From Micromonospora sp. C28SCA-DRY-2 (lineage in GTDB: Bacteria; Actinomycetota; Actinomycetes; Mycobacteriales; Micromonosporaceae): DNA of 64,000 nt. The DNA is taken from positions 62,001 to 126,000 of the forward strand of contig NZ_JAUMKD010000008.1 in assembly GCF_030519475.1 (NCBI RefSeq), in the 5' to 3' direction. Below are positions 26,066 to 34,639 of this stretch, one piece after another. Made by a program: the position numbers and the translations under genes. Numbering within the stretch: position 1 is the stretch's first letter; each line of letters opens with the position of its first letter. The notes beneath the pieces were generated by a model. That model did not search any database. It had not been told where the DNA came from and saw nothing but the letters and a program-made list of their open reading frames with translations.

Positions 26066-27394
26066 TCAGGGCAGGGTCAGCAGGTCGGCGACCCGGACGG
26101 GCCGGCCGGTGTCGAAGGACCGGTTGGCGGCCAGCCCGGTGAGCAGGGCGAGTGCGCCGTCGTGGGCGGTGGCGGCCCGGTCCAGCGGGTCCGGGGCGCC
26201 GCCGAAGAGCACCCGGGTCATCCGCAGGTCCGCGCCGCCGTGGCCCTGGCGGGTGTGGCCCTCGACGGTGATCGCCCGCGGCGGCTGCCAGAACGGCCGC
26301 AGGGTGAGCGTCGCGCCGCCGGACTCGGCGGCGGCCTCCGCGCCGTGCAGGGCGGCACCCTTGAGCGCCCCGGCCGCCTCCGGGCTGACGTACGCGCTCT
26401 CGGTGACCTCCAGCTCCAGCCGGCCCCGGCTGCCGTTGACCATCACCCGGTAGCCCTCCCAGGGCGCGTACGCGGTGAGGTGGTAGGTCATCGTGGCGCC
26501 GGTGGAGTAGCGGGCCAGCACCGCCATGTCGTCCTCGATGGTGACGCCGGGGGCGAAGACGTTGCGGTCGCGGTGGTAGCCGTCCTCGGCCTCGGCGTCG
26601 AGGTAGAGCTCGCGCAGCCGGGGATGCGCGGCCAGGCGCAGCGCGAACGGGTCGTCGCCGGCGGCGGGGGAGCCGTGCGCCCGGTCGTAGTCGCGGGCGT
26701 AGCCGTGCCGGCGGCCGGCCGCGCCGTAGAAGAAGAGCCGCCCGGCGCCGTAGACCTCCACCGGCCGGGCGTCCAGCCACCAGTTCACCAGGTCGAAGTG
26801 GTGGCTGGCCTTGTGCACCATGAGCCCGCCGGAGGCGGCCTTGTCCCGGTGCCAGCGGCGGAAGTAGTCGGCGCCGTGGCGGACGTCGAGCAGCCACTCG
26901 AAGTGCACCGAACCGACCTCGCCGACCGCGCCCTCGGCGAGCAGCCGGCGCACCTGCTCGTGCAGCGGGTTGTAGCGGTAGTTGAAGGCCACCGTCACCC
27001 GCCGGCCGGTACGCGCCACCGCGTCCAGGATCCGTGCGCAGCGCGACGCGTCCACGGTCATCGGCTTCTCGGTGACCACGTCGCAGCCGGCCTCCAGCGC
27101 GGCCACGATGTAGCCGTCGTGGGTGACGTCCACGCTGGTCACCAACACCACGTCGACCCGTTCCCTGTTGAGCATCGCGGCGAAGTCGTCGGCCCGGTAG
27201 GTGGGCACCGGGGGGTGGCCCGCCTCGCCCAGCCACCGGTTGTGCGCGTCCATCCGGGCCTGGTTGACGTCGGCGAAGGCGACCAGCTCGGCGGTGTCGG
27301 GGTGGTCGCGCACCAGCGCCCGGACGAACATCTCGGCGCGCGCGCCGGTGCCCACCACGGCGTACCGGAGACGCCCGCTGGCCTGGGGTGACAT
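26066..27394 (-). CDS. Gfo/Idh/MocA-family oxidoreductase (first gene of the uronate operon)
   Basis: A 442-residue oxidoreductase with the NAD(P) motif YAVVGTGARAEMF near the N-terminus, VVTEKPMTVDASRC with the EKP Lys, a long middle insertion with the HKASHHFDLVNWWL segment, and a family C-terminal domain. The substrate is unknown; as the promoter-proximal gene it probably acts on a uronate or an unsaturated lyase product. I chose ATG 27394 because GGGAGG lies 8 nt upstream and the Rossmann strand starts about ten codons later. Longer in-frame starts would read through the promoter and operator. Confidence 0.85.
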   Translation of the reverse strand: MSPQASGRLRYAVVGTGARAEMFVRALVRDHPDTAELVAFADVNQARMDAHNRWLGEAGHPPVPTYRADDFAAMLNRERVDVVLVTSVDVTHDGYIVAALEAGCDVVTEKPMTVDASRCARILDAVARTGRRVTVAFNYRYNPLHEQVRRLLAEGAVGEVGSVHFEWLLDVRHGADYFRRWHRDKAASGGLMVHKASHHFDLVNWWLDARPVEVYGAGRLFFYGAAGRRHGYARDYDRAHGSPAAGDDPFALRLAAHPRLRELYLDAEAEDGYHRDRNVFAPGVTIEDDMAVLARYSTGATMTYHLTAYAPWEGYRVMVNGSRGRLELEVTESAYVSPEAAGALKGAALHGAEAAAESGGATLTLRPFWQPPRAITVEGHTRQGHGGADLRMTRVLFGGAPDPLDRAATAHDGALALLTGLAANRSFDTGRPVRVADLLTLP

Positions 27395-27415
27395 CTGGTC
27401 GGCCTCCCGGGAAGC

Positions 27416-27429
27416 TGCAAAGGTTTGCA
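27416..27429. promoter_or_regulatory. LacI-type operator O1 (leftward operon)
   Basis: TGCAAAGGTTTGCA has perfect 6-bp arms. It lies 4 nt beyond the -10 of the leftward promoter, over the expected transcription start, which is a repressing position for the LacI protein encoded next door. Confidence 0.72.
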
Positions 27430-27433
27430 GTGA

Positions 27434-27462
27434 AGTAATCACGATCGATGCTGGCGAGTCAA
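27434..27462 (-). promoter_or_regulatory. Promoter of the leftward uronate operon
   Basis: On the minus strand TTGACT (27462-27457) and ATTACT (27439-27434) are separated by exactly 17 nt. Operator O1 follows directly. Confidence 0.65.
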
Positions 27463-27556
27463 CGCCTCGAAGGGAATCGGCGGCTTTTGATGGGATTCGC
27501 ACTGATACGTACGCTCGGTGGGAGCGCAGCCGAAATCGAGCTGTAACCATCCCCCG

Positions 27557-27585
27557 TTGACACTGGAGCAACCGTTTGCATTAAT
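27557..27585 (+). promoter_or_regulatory. Promoter of the rightward lacI/ABC/kdg operon
   Basis: TTGACA (27557-27562), a 17-nt spacer, then ATTAAT (27580-27585), 40 bp before the regulator start. Operator O2 occupies the spacer. Confidence 0.7.
27567..27580. promoter_or_regulatory. LacI-type operator O2 (rightward operon)
   Basis: AGCAACCGTTTGCA differs at two positions from the ideal TGCAAACGTTTGCA and carries the central CG typical of LacI sites. It lies between the -35 and -10 of the regulator's own promoter and matches O1 in its TTTGCA half. Confidence 0.7.
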
Positions 27586-27624
27586 TGGCGGCACCCGTGA
27601 CCGCCGCCACATCGGAGGGACGCC

Positions 27625-28755
27625 GTGCCAGTCACCATCAGGGACGTCGCGCGGGCCTCGGGCGTGCACATCTCCACGGTCTCCCGCACCTTCTCCGCGC
27701 CGCACCTGGTCAACCCGGAGACCCGGGTCCGGGTCCTGGCCTGCGCGGAGGACCTCGGTTACCGGCCCAACCGGGCCGCCCGGGCACTGATCACCGGCCG
27801 GACGCACAACATCGGCCTGATCATCGCCGACATCGCCAACCCGTTCTTCCCGCCGCTGATCAAGGCGGCGGAGGGGCAGGCCCGGCACCGCGACTACCAC
27901 GTCTTCGTGGCCGACACCAACGAGGATCCGACCACCGAGGAGGAACTGGTCCACGCCCTGGCCAAGCAGGTCGACGGCGTGCTGCTGTGCAGCCCCCGGA
28001 TGAGCAACAGCCTCATCGAGCAGCTCAGCCGGGAGGTCCCGCTGGTGGTGGTCAACCGCCAGTTGACCGGCCTGCCGTGCGTGCTGATGGACGTGGGGCA
28101 GGGGGCCCGGGCGGCGGTGGAGCACCTGCTCGGCCTCGGCCACCGGGAGATCGCGCTGCTCGGCGGACCGCGCGGCTCCTGGACCAACCGGGAGATCCGC
28201 CGGGCCGCCGGCGCGGCCGCCCGGGCCGGCGGCGCCGAACTGACAGTGCTCGGCCCGAACCCACCCACCGAGACCGGTGGCCTGGCACTGGCCGAGCAGG
28301 TCCAGCGCAGCGGCGTCACCGCCGTGCTCGCCTACAACGACCTGATGGCGATCGGCCTCATCGAGGGGCTCGACGCACTCGGGATCCGGGTGCCGGAGCA
28401 GGTGAGCGTCGTCGGGGTCGACGACATCGCGCTGAGCCGGCTCACCCGTCCCAAGCTGACGACGGTGGCCACGCCGACCGCGGCCGCCGGCCGGACGGCC
28501 GTCGACATGCTGTTGCAACAGGACGCCGAGCCGCCGCGTGCCGCGCGGGGGATCGGCGCCGGCACGGCAGCCGGCGCCCGTCGTACCACCGCACAGGTAA
28601 TGCTCCAGACCGAACTGGTCATCCGCGACTCGACCGGGCCGGGCCCCCATGCCGGCCGGGACCGTCCCTCGGCCGCCCCGGCAGGCCCGGGCCCGCATCG
28701 CCTTGCGGGCCCGGGCGACCCGGTGGTGGCCACCGGTGACGGCGTCGCCTCCTAA
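27625..28755 (+). CDS. LacI-family regulator of pectin/uronate use
   Basis: A 376-residue LacI repressor: HTH at 1-25 (TIRDVARASGVHISTVSR), hinge about 48-60 (NRAARALITGRTHNIG), then a periplasmic-binding-like effector domain ending near VVGVDDIALSRLTRPKLTTV. After about residue 305 there is a Pro/Gly/Ala-rich extension not typical of the family. GTG start with GGAGGG 5 nt upstream. The two operators in the divergent region, one at each promoter, suggest it represses both operons and itself. The inducer is probably a uronate or KDG-type intermediate. Confidence 0.9.
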   Translation: MPVTIRDVARASGVHISTVSRTFSAPHLVNPETRVRVLACAEDLGYRPNRAARALITGRTHNIGLIIADIANPFFPPLIKAAEGQARHRDYHVFVADTNEDPTTEEELVHALAKQVDGVLLCSPRMSNSLIEQLSREVPLVVVNRQLTGLPCVLMDVGQGARAAVEHLLGLGHREIALLGGPRGSWTNREIRRAAGAAARAGGAELTVLGPNPPTETGGLALAEQVQRSGVTAVLAYNDLMAIGLIEGLDALGIRVPEQVSVVGVDDIALSRLTRPKLTTVATPTAAAGRTAVDMLLQQDAEPPRAARGIGAGTAAGARRTTAQVMLQTELVIRDSTGPGPHAGRDRPSAAPAGPGPHRLAGPGDPVVATGDGVAS

Positions 28756-28775
28756 CGCCGAGGAGTTGAGCGCAC

Positions 28776-30122
28776 ATGCACCCCGCAACGCCCCCCACCG
28801 CCAGCGCGCCCGCCGGGCGCACCTACCGTACCCCGCTGCCCCGCCGCCGGCTGCTGCGCGGCCTGCTCGCCGTGGCGGTCGCCGCGCCGCTGATCGCCGG
28901 GGCCGCCGCCTGCGGCGGCGACGACCCGGCGACCGACCCGAACGCCCCGGTGAAGCTCTCCGTCTTCTGGTGGGGCGGCGAGGCCCGGGCGAAGCTCACC
29001 GAGGAGGCCCTCGCCCTCTACACGAAGAAGCACCCGAACGTGACGTTCGAGAAGACCTGGCAGGCCAACCAGGGCTACTTCGACAAGCTGGCCACCCTCA
29101 CCGCCGGCGGCAACCCGCCGGACCTGTTCCAGATCGACGACAACTTCCTGGCCGAGTACGCCGCCCGCAACACCACGCTGGACCTCACCCCGTACCAGAG
29201 CTCCGGCAAGCTCGACACCTCGAAGTTCCCCAAGAGCCTCTGGCAGTACGGGGTGGTCGACGGCAAGCTCGCCGGGCTGGCCGCCGGGGAGAACACCCAG
29301 GGCCTGGTCTACAACAAGTCGCTGCTGGCCAAGCACGGGCTGCCCGAGCCGACCACCGGGATGAGCTGGGAGGAGCACATCGCCTGGGCGGAGCGGGTGG
29401 CCAGGACCGCCAAGGTGCCCGGCACCCAGGACCCGAGCGCCGACTACAAGGCGTTCTGGGTGTGGCTGCGCCAGCAGGGCAAGGACATGTACTCCGGCAG
29501 CGAACTCGGCTTCACCGCCGAGGACGTGACCCGCTGGTTCGAGCTGTGGAAGGGCGCCCGGGACCGGGGCGCCACGCCCACCCCGGACGTCATCCACGAG
29601 GGCAACGTCACCGACATCAGCAAGCAGCTGGTGGTCACCGGCAAGGCGGCCACCTCCTGGGTCTGGGTCAACCAGATGCCGGAGCTGAAGAAGAACACCA
29701 AGGACGAGCTGGGCGTGGTGGCGTACCCGGGTGACCCGAGCGCGCAGTGGGCCCGGGCGTCGATGTACTGGTCGGTGTTCCGCGGCAGCAAGCACCGGGA
29801 CGTCGCGGTCGACGTGATCAACTTCCTGATGAACGACCCGGAGGCGGTCAAGCTGCTCGGCACCGACCGCGGCCTGCCGTCCAACCAGGACCTGCGCCGG
29901 GTGGTCAGCGACGACACCACCGACCCGGCGATGAAGCAGTCCATCGCGGTGGAGGCCGAGCTGGCGCAGAAGTTCGGCGAGTCACCGCAGGTGCCGATCA
30001 AGGGCCACAGCAAGGTCCGCTCGGAACTGGTCAAGGCCGCCGAGAACGCGCAGTACGGCCGGGCCAACCCCGCCGAGGCGGCCGCCCAGTTCGTCGCCGC
30101 CTGCAAGTCCGCCATCGCCTGA
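28776..30122 (+). CDS. ABC transporter sugar-binding lipoprotein (CUT1)
   Basis: A 448-residue extracellular solute-binding protein. The N-terminus has a twin-Arg-like PRRRLLRG, a hydrophobic stretch and a lipobox-type GAAAC. The mature part follows the family 1 pattern, with VKLSVFWWGGEARAK, GGNPPDLFQIDDNFLAEYA and NKSLLAKHGLPEPTT. It should deliver an oligogalacturonide or galacturonate to the adjacent permeases. GAGGAG precedes the ATG, and only 20 nt separate it from the regulator, so one transcript is likely. No ATPase gene is nearby; a shared MsiK-type ATPase elsewhere is common for such systems. Confidence 0.9.
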   Translation: MHPATPPTASAPAGRTYRTPLPRRRLLRGLLAVAVAAPLIAGAAACGGDDPATDPNAPVKLSVFWWGGEARAKLTEEALALYTKKHPNVTFEKTWQANQGYFDKLATLTAGGNPPDLFQIDDNFLAEYAARNTTLDLTPYQSSGKLDTSKFPKSLWQYGVVDGKLAGLAAGENTQGLVYNKSLLAKHGLPEPTTGMSWEEHIAWAERVARTAKVPGTQDPSADYKAFWVWLRQQGKDMYSGSELGFTAEDVTRWFELWKGARDRGATPTPDVIHEGNVTDISKQLVVTGKAATSWVWVNQMPELKKNTKDELGVVAYPGDPSAQWARASMYWSVFRGSKHRDVAVDVINFLMNDPEAVKLLGTDRGLPSNQDLRRVVSDDTTDPAMKQSIAVEAELAQKFGESPQVPIKGHSKVRSELVKAAENAQYGRANPAEAAAQFVAACKSAIA

Positions 30123-30150
30123 CCGTCGTCGTACGGAGAGGAGCCGGCTC

Positions 30151-31134
30151 GTGGCCCTGACCACGGCGCCCGACCCGACCCGTCGTGGCCCCGGATCCGT
30201 CCGGCCCCGCGCCAACCGGCGCGGGCCCGGGCGGTCCCGGCACGGCGACGGTCTGGCGGGGTACGTCTTCCTGTCGCCCTGGCTCATCGGCCTGATGGCC
30301 GTCACGGCGATCCCGATGCTGCTGTCGCTCTACCTCAGCTTCACCAACTACGACATCCTCACCCCCTGGTCCGAGGTGGAGTGGGTGGGGCTGGCCAACT
30401 ACGAGCGGATGTTCACCGCCGACCCCTCGTGGTGGCACTCGGTCCGGGTGACGCTGACCTTCGCGCTGGTCGCCGTACCGCTGAAGCTGGCCGCCGCGCT
30501 CGGGGTGGCGCTGCTGCTCAACCGGGCCTGGCGCGGCGTCGGGGTGTTCCGCGGGCTGTTCTACCTGCCGTCGCTGCTCGGCGGCAGCGTCGCGCTGGCC
30601 ATCGTCTGGGTGAACATGTTCAACCGGGACGGCGCCGTCAACTCGTTCCTCGCCCTGTTCGGCGTCACCGGCAAGCCCTGGGTCAACGACCCGGACTGGG
30701 CGCTGGAGACGCTCATGGTGCTCGCCATCTGGCAGTTCGGCGCGCCCATGGTGATCTTCCTGGCCGGGCTCAAGCAGGTGCCCACCGAACTGTACGAGGC
30801 GGCGGCGGTCGACGGCGCCGGCCGGTGGCGGCAGTTCGTCAACGTCACCCTGCCGATGCTCTCCCCGGTCATCTTCTTCAACCTGGTCCTGGAGACCATC
30901 AACGGCTTCCAGGGCTTCACCGCCGCGTTCGTGCTCAGCAACGGCACCGGCGGGCCGGTCGACTCGACCCTGATGTACACGCTCAACCTCTACATCACCG
31001 GCTTCACCGACCTGGAGATGGGCTACGCCTCCGCGATGGCCTGGGTCTTCCTGGTCGCCGTCGCGGTGATCACGGTGATCTTCTTCAGCACCGGGCGGTT
31101 CTGGGTGCACTACTCCGACGGGGAGGACCGGTGA
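30151..31134 (+). CDS. CUT1 sugar ABC transporter permease (UgpA/MalF type)
   Basis: A 327-residue inner-membrane permease with six predicted membrane segments after a basic cytoplasmic N-terminus (about 40 residues). The EAA loop EAAAVDGAGRWRQFVNVTLP marks the contact with the ATPase. It starts at GTG with GAGAGGAG upstream. Its stop overlaps the start of the second permease (TGATG). Together with the binding protein it imports a pectin-derived sugar; the substrate is inferred from the operon. Confidence 0.93.
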   Translation: MALTTAPDPTRRGPGSVRPRANRRGPGRSRHGDGLAGYVFLSPWLIGLMAVTAIPMLLSLYLSFTNYDILTPWSEVEWVGLANYERMFTADPSWWHSVRVTLTFALVAVPLKLAAALGVALLLNRAWRGVGVFRGLFYLPSLLGGSVALAIVWVNMFNRDGAVNSFLALFGVTGKPWVNDPDWALETLMVLAIWQFGAPMVIFLAGLKQVPTELYEAAAVDGAGRWRQFVNVTLPMLSPVIFFNLVLETINGFQGFTAAFVLSNGTGGPVDSTLMYTLNLYITGFTDLEMGYASAMAWVFLVAVAVITVIFFSTGRFWVHYSDGEDR

Positions 31135-32012
31135 TGGTGGCGGCGACCACGCGCCCGCCGGCGGCCGGCGCCCGGCCGCGCAGCCGCTCGGCGCTGCGGC
31201 TGCTGGTGCTGCTGGTGATCCTCGCGGTGGTGCTCTACCCGCTGGTCTGGATGCTCGGCACCTCGGTGAAGAGCCAGCAGGAGATCGCCAGCAACATCGG
31301 CCTGCTGCCGGAGCGGTTCACCCCGGGCAACTACACCGAGGGGTGGCGCAACTTCGACGTCAGCTTCGGCCGGTTCTTCCTCAACAGCGCCATGGTCAGC
31401 CTGCTCACCGTCCTCGGCAACGCGGTGTCCTGCCTGCTCGCCGCGTACGCCTTCGCCCGGCTGCGGTTCCGGCTGCGCGGCGTCTGGTTCGCCGTCATGA
31501 TCGGCACCCTGCTGCTGCCCGGGCACGTGCTCATCGTGCCGCAGTACATCCTGTTCCGCAGCCTCGGCCTGGTCGGCGGCGAGTGGCCGTACCTGCCGCT
31601 GCTGGTGCCGCAGTTCCTGGCCACCGAGGCGTTCTTCGTCTTCCTCATGGTGCAGTTCATGCGCGGCATCCCGCGCGAACTGGACGAGGCCGCCAAGATC
31701 GACGGCGCCACCGCGTTCGGCATCTTCCGGCACGTCATCCTGCCGCTGAGCCGCCCGGCGCTGGTCACCACCGCGATCTTCTCGTTCATCTGGACCTGGA
31801 ACGACTTCTTCCGGCAGCTGGTCTTCCTCTCCGACCTGGAGGACTACACGGTGCCGGTGGCGCTGACCCTGTTCATCGACTCGACCAGCCAGAGCGCGGT
31901 CGGCCCGATGTTCGCCATGTCGGTGCTGTCGCTGCTGCCGGTCTTCGGGTTCTTCGTGGCCTTCCAGCGGATGCTCGTCGAGGGGATCAACACCAGTGGC
32001 CTCAAGGGATGA
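31134..32012 (+). CDS. CUT1 sugar ABC transporter permease (UgpE/MalG type)
   Basis: A 292-residue permease with six membrane segments and the EAA loop ELDEAAKIDGATAFGIFRHVILP. This type characteristically ends GLVEGINTSG-like; here it is VEGINTSGLKG. The start ATG shares a base with the stop of the first permease; the GTG one codon earlier is also in frame. The heterodimer forms the channel of the uronate importer. Confidence 0.93.
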   Translation: MVAATTRPPAAGARPRSRSALRLLVLLVILAVVLYPLVWMLGTSVKSQQEIASNIGLLPERFTPGNYTEGWRNFDVSFGRFFLNSAMVSLLTVLGNAVSCLLAAYAFARLRFRLRGVWFAVMIGTLLLPGHVLIVPQYILFRSLGLVGGEWPYLPLLVPQFLATEAFFVFLMVQFMRGIPRELDEAAKIDGATAFGIFRHVILPLSRPALVTTAIFSFIWTWNDFFRQLVFLSDLEDYTVPVALTLFIDSTSQSAVGPMFAMSVLSLLPVFGFFVAFQRMLVEGINTSGLKG

Positions 32013-32655
32013 ACCGGCCGGGCCCGGCCGTGCGTCGGCCGCCGCCCCGCCGGACGCGCCGGAACGGGTGACCCGCGACTGGCGCGACGTGCTCGCCGAC
32101 GCCGCCGACCTGGCCCTGCTCGGCATCCTGCTGACCGTGGCCGCGCTGCCACTGGTCACCGCCGCCGCCGCGGCGGCCACCGCCAGCGCCGCCGTGCACG
32201 ACCGGTTCGGCACCGGCGGGTGGCCCTCGGCGCGGCAGACCCTGGCCCGGTTCGCCCGGGCCGTGCCGGCCGGCGTGCCGGTCTCCCTGCTCGCCCTGGC
32301 CGGCGCCGGGCTGCTCGCCGCCGACCTGGCCGCGCTGGCCGGCGGCCGGGTGCCCGGCGGCACGCCCGCGCTGGCGGTCACCGTGCTGGTCACCGTCGCC
32401 GTCGCGGGCTACGCCGGTGCGGTCGTGGTCGAGGTGGGCCGTACCGGGGGGCGGTGGCGGCCGGCCGCCCGGACCGCCGCCCGCGCCTGCCTCGACCACC
32501 CGGCCCGCTGGGCCGCGCTGGCCGGCACCGCCGGGGTGGCCCTGCTGCTCGCCGTGCTGGTCACCCCGGTCGCGGTGCCGATCCTCGCCGGCTACACCCT
32601 GGCCGCCCTGTACGCGGTGGACCGCCGCCCGGTCACCCGCCCGGAGCCGTCGTGA
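31996..32655 (+). CDS. DUF624 (YesL-like) membrane protein
   Basis: A 219-residue protein with about four to five hydrophobic segments in the layout of DUF624/YesL. This family is often encoded beside CUT1 importers for plant polysaccharide sugars, as yesL is in the Bacillus rhamnogalacturonan locus. The function is unknown; a transporter accessory role is inferred from context. The GTG start overlaps the permease end by 17 bp, and the stop overlaps the next start by GTGA. Confidence 0.75.
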   Translation: MASRDEPAGPGRASAAAPPDAPERVTRDWRDVLADAADLALLGILLTVAALPLVTAAAAAATASAAVHDRFGTGGWPSARQTLARFARAVPAGVPVSLLALAGAGLLAADLAALAGGRVPGGTPALAVTVLVTVAVAGYAGAVVVEVGRTGGRWRPAARTAARACLDHPARWAALAGTAGVALLLAVLVTPVAVPILAGYTLAALYAVDRRPVTRPEPS

Positions 32656-33629
32656 CCGCGGCCCCGCAGCCCACCGCCGCCGGCCCGGACCAGCCGGCCG
32701 GGGCCGCCGAACCGGTCCGTCCGCCCGCCGGGACGGCCGGCGCCGAGGGCACCGGGGCCGCGGCCGGGCCGGACGGCGACGACCCGCGGCTGCTGGTCGA
32801 CGGCGTCGAGGTGGCCCGGTACCGGGTGGCGCCCCGGCTGGACGCCCGGCACGGTCCCCGGCCGTACCTGCACCCGGTGCGGACCCGCGCCGGCACGGTG
32901 GTGACCGACGCGCTCCCCGCCGACCACGTCTGGCACCTCGGCGCCTCGCTGGCGGTGCAGGACGTCGACGGCACCAACCTCTGGGGCGGGCGCACCTACG
33001 TGCGCGACGTCGGCTACACCTGGCGCGCCGACCACGGCCGGATCGCGCACACCGAGTGGCTGCACCGCTCGCCACGGCGGCTGGCACACCGGCTGGAGTG
33101 GCGCGACCCGGCCGGGGCGGTGCTGCTGGCCGAGCGGCGCGCCATCGCCGTCGCGGCGCTGCCCGGGCACCCGGACGCGTGGCGGCTCGACCTCGACTAC
33201 ACCCTCACCGCGCCGCCGGGGCGGGACGTGCCGCTGGGCAGCCCGGCCACCAACGGCCGCCCCGGCGGCGCCGGCTACGGCGGCTTCTTCTGGCGGGCGG
33301 TGGCGGACCGGCCGCCGGCGGTGTTCACCGCGACCGGGCAGGGGGAGGCCGCGGTCAACGGCTCCGCCGAGCCCTGGCTGGCGCTGCGCGCCGAGGCGGG
33401 TGGCGCCGCGTACACCCTGGTCTTCACCGGGCTCGGCCCCGGCGACCGGTGGTTCGTCCGGGCCGAGATGTACCCGGGGGTGTGCGTGGCGTTCGCGTTC
33501 GACCGGCCCTGCGTGGTGCCCGCCGGCGCCGGGCGTGCCGGCCGGCACCGGGTCGCCGTCGCCGACGGGGCGCTGGACCGGGACGCGGCCGCCGCGCTGG
33601 CCGCCGCCCTCGACCCGGAGCGGCCGTGA
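32652..33629 (+). CDS. DUF6807 (PmoA-like) family protein
   Basis: A 325-residue soluble protein. After a disordered Pro/Ala/Gly N-terminus (about 45 residues), the signature RPYLHPVRTRAGTVVT, then PADHVWHLGASLAVQDVDGTNLWGG, identifies the DUF6807 family often named PmoA. The name methane oxygenase is historical and misleading. These beta-rich proteins commonly sit with Gfo/Idh/MocA oxidoreductases and sugar operons, as here, and may act as epimerases or hydrolases; the activity is not established. It is coupled by GTGA overlaps on both sides. Confidence 0.8.
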   Translation: MTAAPQPTAAGPDQPAGAAEPVRPPAGTAGAEGTGAAAGPDGDDPRLLVDGVEVARYRVAPRLDARHGPRPYLHPVRTRAGTVVTDALPADHVWHLGASLAVQDVDGTNLWGGRTYVRDVGYTWRADHGRIAHTEWLHRSPRRLAHRLEWRDPAGAVLLAERRAIAVAALPGHPDAWRLDLDYTLTAPPGRDVPLGSPATNGRPGGAGYGGFFWRAVADRPPAVFTATGQGEAAVNGSAEPWLALRAEAGGAAYTLVFTGLGPGDRWFVRAEMYPGVCVAFAFDRPCVVPAGAGRAGRHRVAVADGALDRDAAAALAAALDPERP

Positions 33630-34639
33630 CCGGGCCGGACCGCGATCCGCCCGAGGTGGTGACCGTGGGCGAGTCGATGGTGGTGCTCAGCCCGGCCGCC
33701 GGGATGCCGCTGGAGGCGGCCGACCGGCTCGCGGTCGCGGTCGGTGGCGCCGAGTCCAACGTGGCCGTCGCGCTGGCCGGCCTCGGTCACCGCACGGCCT
33801 GGGTGAGCCGGGTCGGCGCCGACCCGTTCGGCCGGCTGGTCGTGCGGCGGGTGGCCGCCGCCGGGGTGGACGTCCGTCCGGTGACGGTGGACCAGCGCGC
33901 CAGCACCGGCCTGTACCTCAAGGACCCCGGCCCGGACGGCACCGACGTGCACTACTACCGGGCCGGCTCGGCCGCGTCCCGGCTGACCCCGGCCGTCCTG
34001 GCCGACGCCCGGCTGGCCGGGGCGCGGCTGCTGCACCTGTCCGGCATCACCCCGGCGCTGTCCCCCTCCTGCCGGGCACTGGTGGAACGGGCGGTCACCA
34101 CCCGGCCGCTGGCCGGGGCGCTGGTCAGCTTCGACGTCAACCACCGCCCCCGGCTCTGGCCGGCCGGGCGGGCCGCCCCCGTGCTGCACCGCGTCGCCGA
34201 CCGGGCCGACGTGGTCTTCGTCGGGCTCGACGAGGCGCGGCGGCTCTGGGGGAGCGGTGACCCGGCGGCGGTGCGCCGGCTGCTGCCCGGCCCGGACCTG
34301 GTGGTGGTCAAGGACGCCGCGGTCGGCGCCACCGCGCTGCCGCGCGCCGGGGCGGCCAGCTTCGTCCCGACGCTGCGGGTTCCGGTACGGGAGCCGGTGG
34401 GCGCCGGCGACGCGTTCGCGGCCGGCTTCCTCTCCGCGCTGCTGCGCGGTGCCGGCGTCGACGCCGGCCTGCGGCTCGGGCACCTCACCGCCGCACGGGT
34501 GCTGGCCGTCGCCGGGGACACCGCCCCGCCGGCCGACCGGGGCCACCTCGACACGCTGGCCGCGCTGCCCGAGGCGGACTGGTCGGCGCTCGACCCGGCC
34601 GACGTGCTGGCCGGCGACGACGGAGGGAGCGGACGATGA
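33626..34639 (+). CDS. kdgK: 2-keto-3-deoxygluconate kinase (PfkB family)
   Basis: A 337-residue ribokinase-type sugar kinase. N-terminal TVGESMVVLSPAAGMPL and GGAESNVAVALAGLGH bind substrate, and the GAGDAFAAGF anion-hole motif with the catalytic Asp is near 259-268. Phosphorylation of 2-keto-3-deoxygluconate to KDPG is assigned from the family pattern and from the aldolase gene next to it. The GTG start overlaps the DUF6807 stop, and the stop overlaps the kdgA ATG by four bases. Confidence 0.9.
   Translation: MTGPDRDPPEVVTVGESMVVLSPAAGMPLEAADRLAVAVGGAESNVAVALAGLGHRTAWVSRVGADPFGRLVVRRVAAAGVDVRPVTVDQRASTGLYLKDPGPDGTDVHYYRAGSAASRLTPAVLADARLAGARLLHLSGITPALSPSCRALVERAVTTRPLAGALVSFDVNHRPRLWPAGRAAPVLHRVADRADVVFVGLDEARRLWGSGDPAAVRRLLPGPDLVVVKDAAVGATALPRAGAASFVPTLRVPVREPVGAGDAFAAGFLSALLRGAGVDAGLRLGHLTAARVLAVAGDTAPPADRGHLDTLAALPEADWSALDPADVLAGDDGGSGR

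Noticed and set aside
32652..33629. Methane monooxygenase subunit (PmoA) function.
   Set aside because: The name is carried over from annotation; the protein is soluble with no membrane helices or copper-site pattern.
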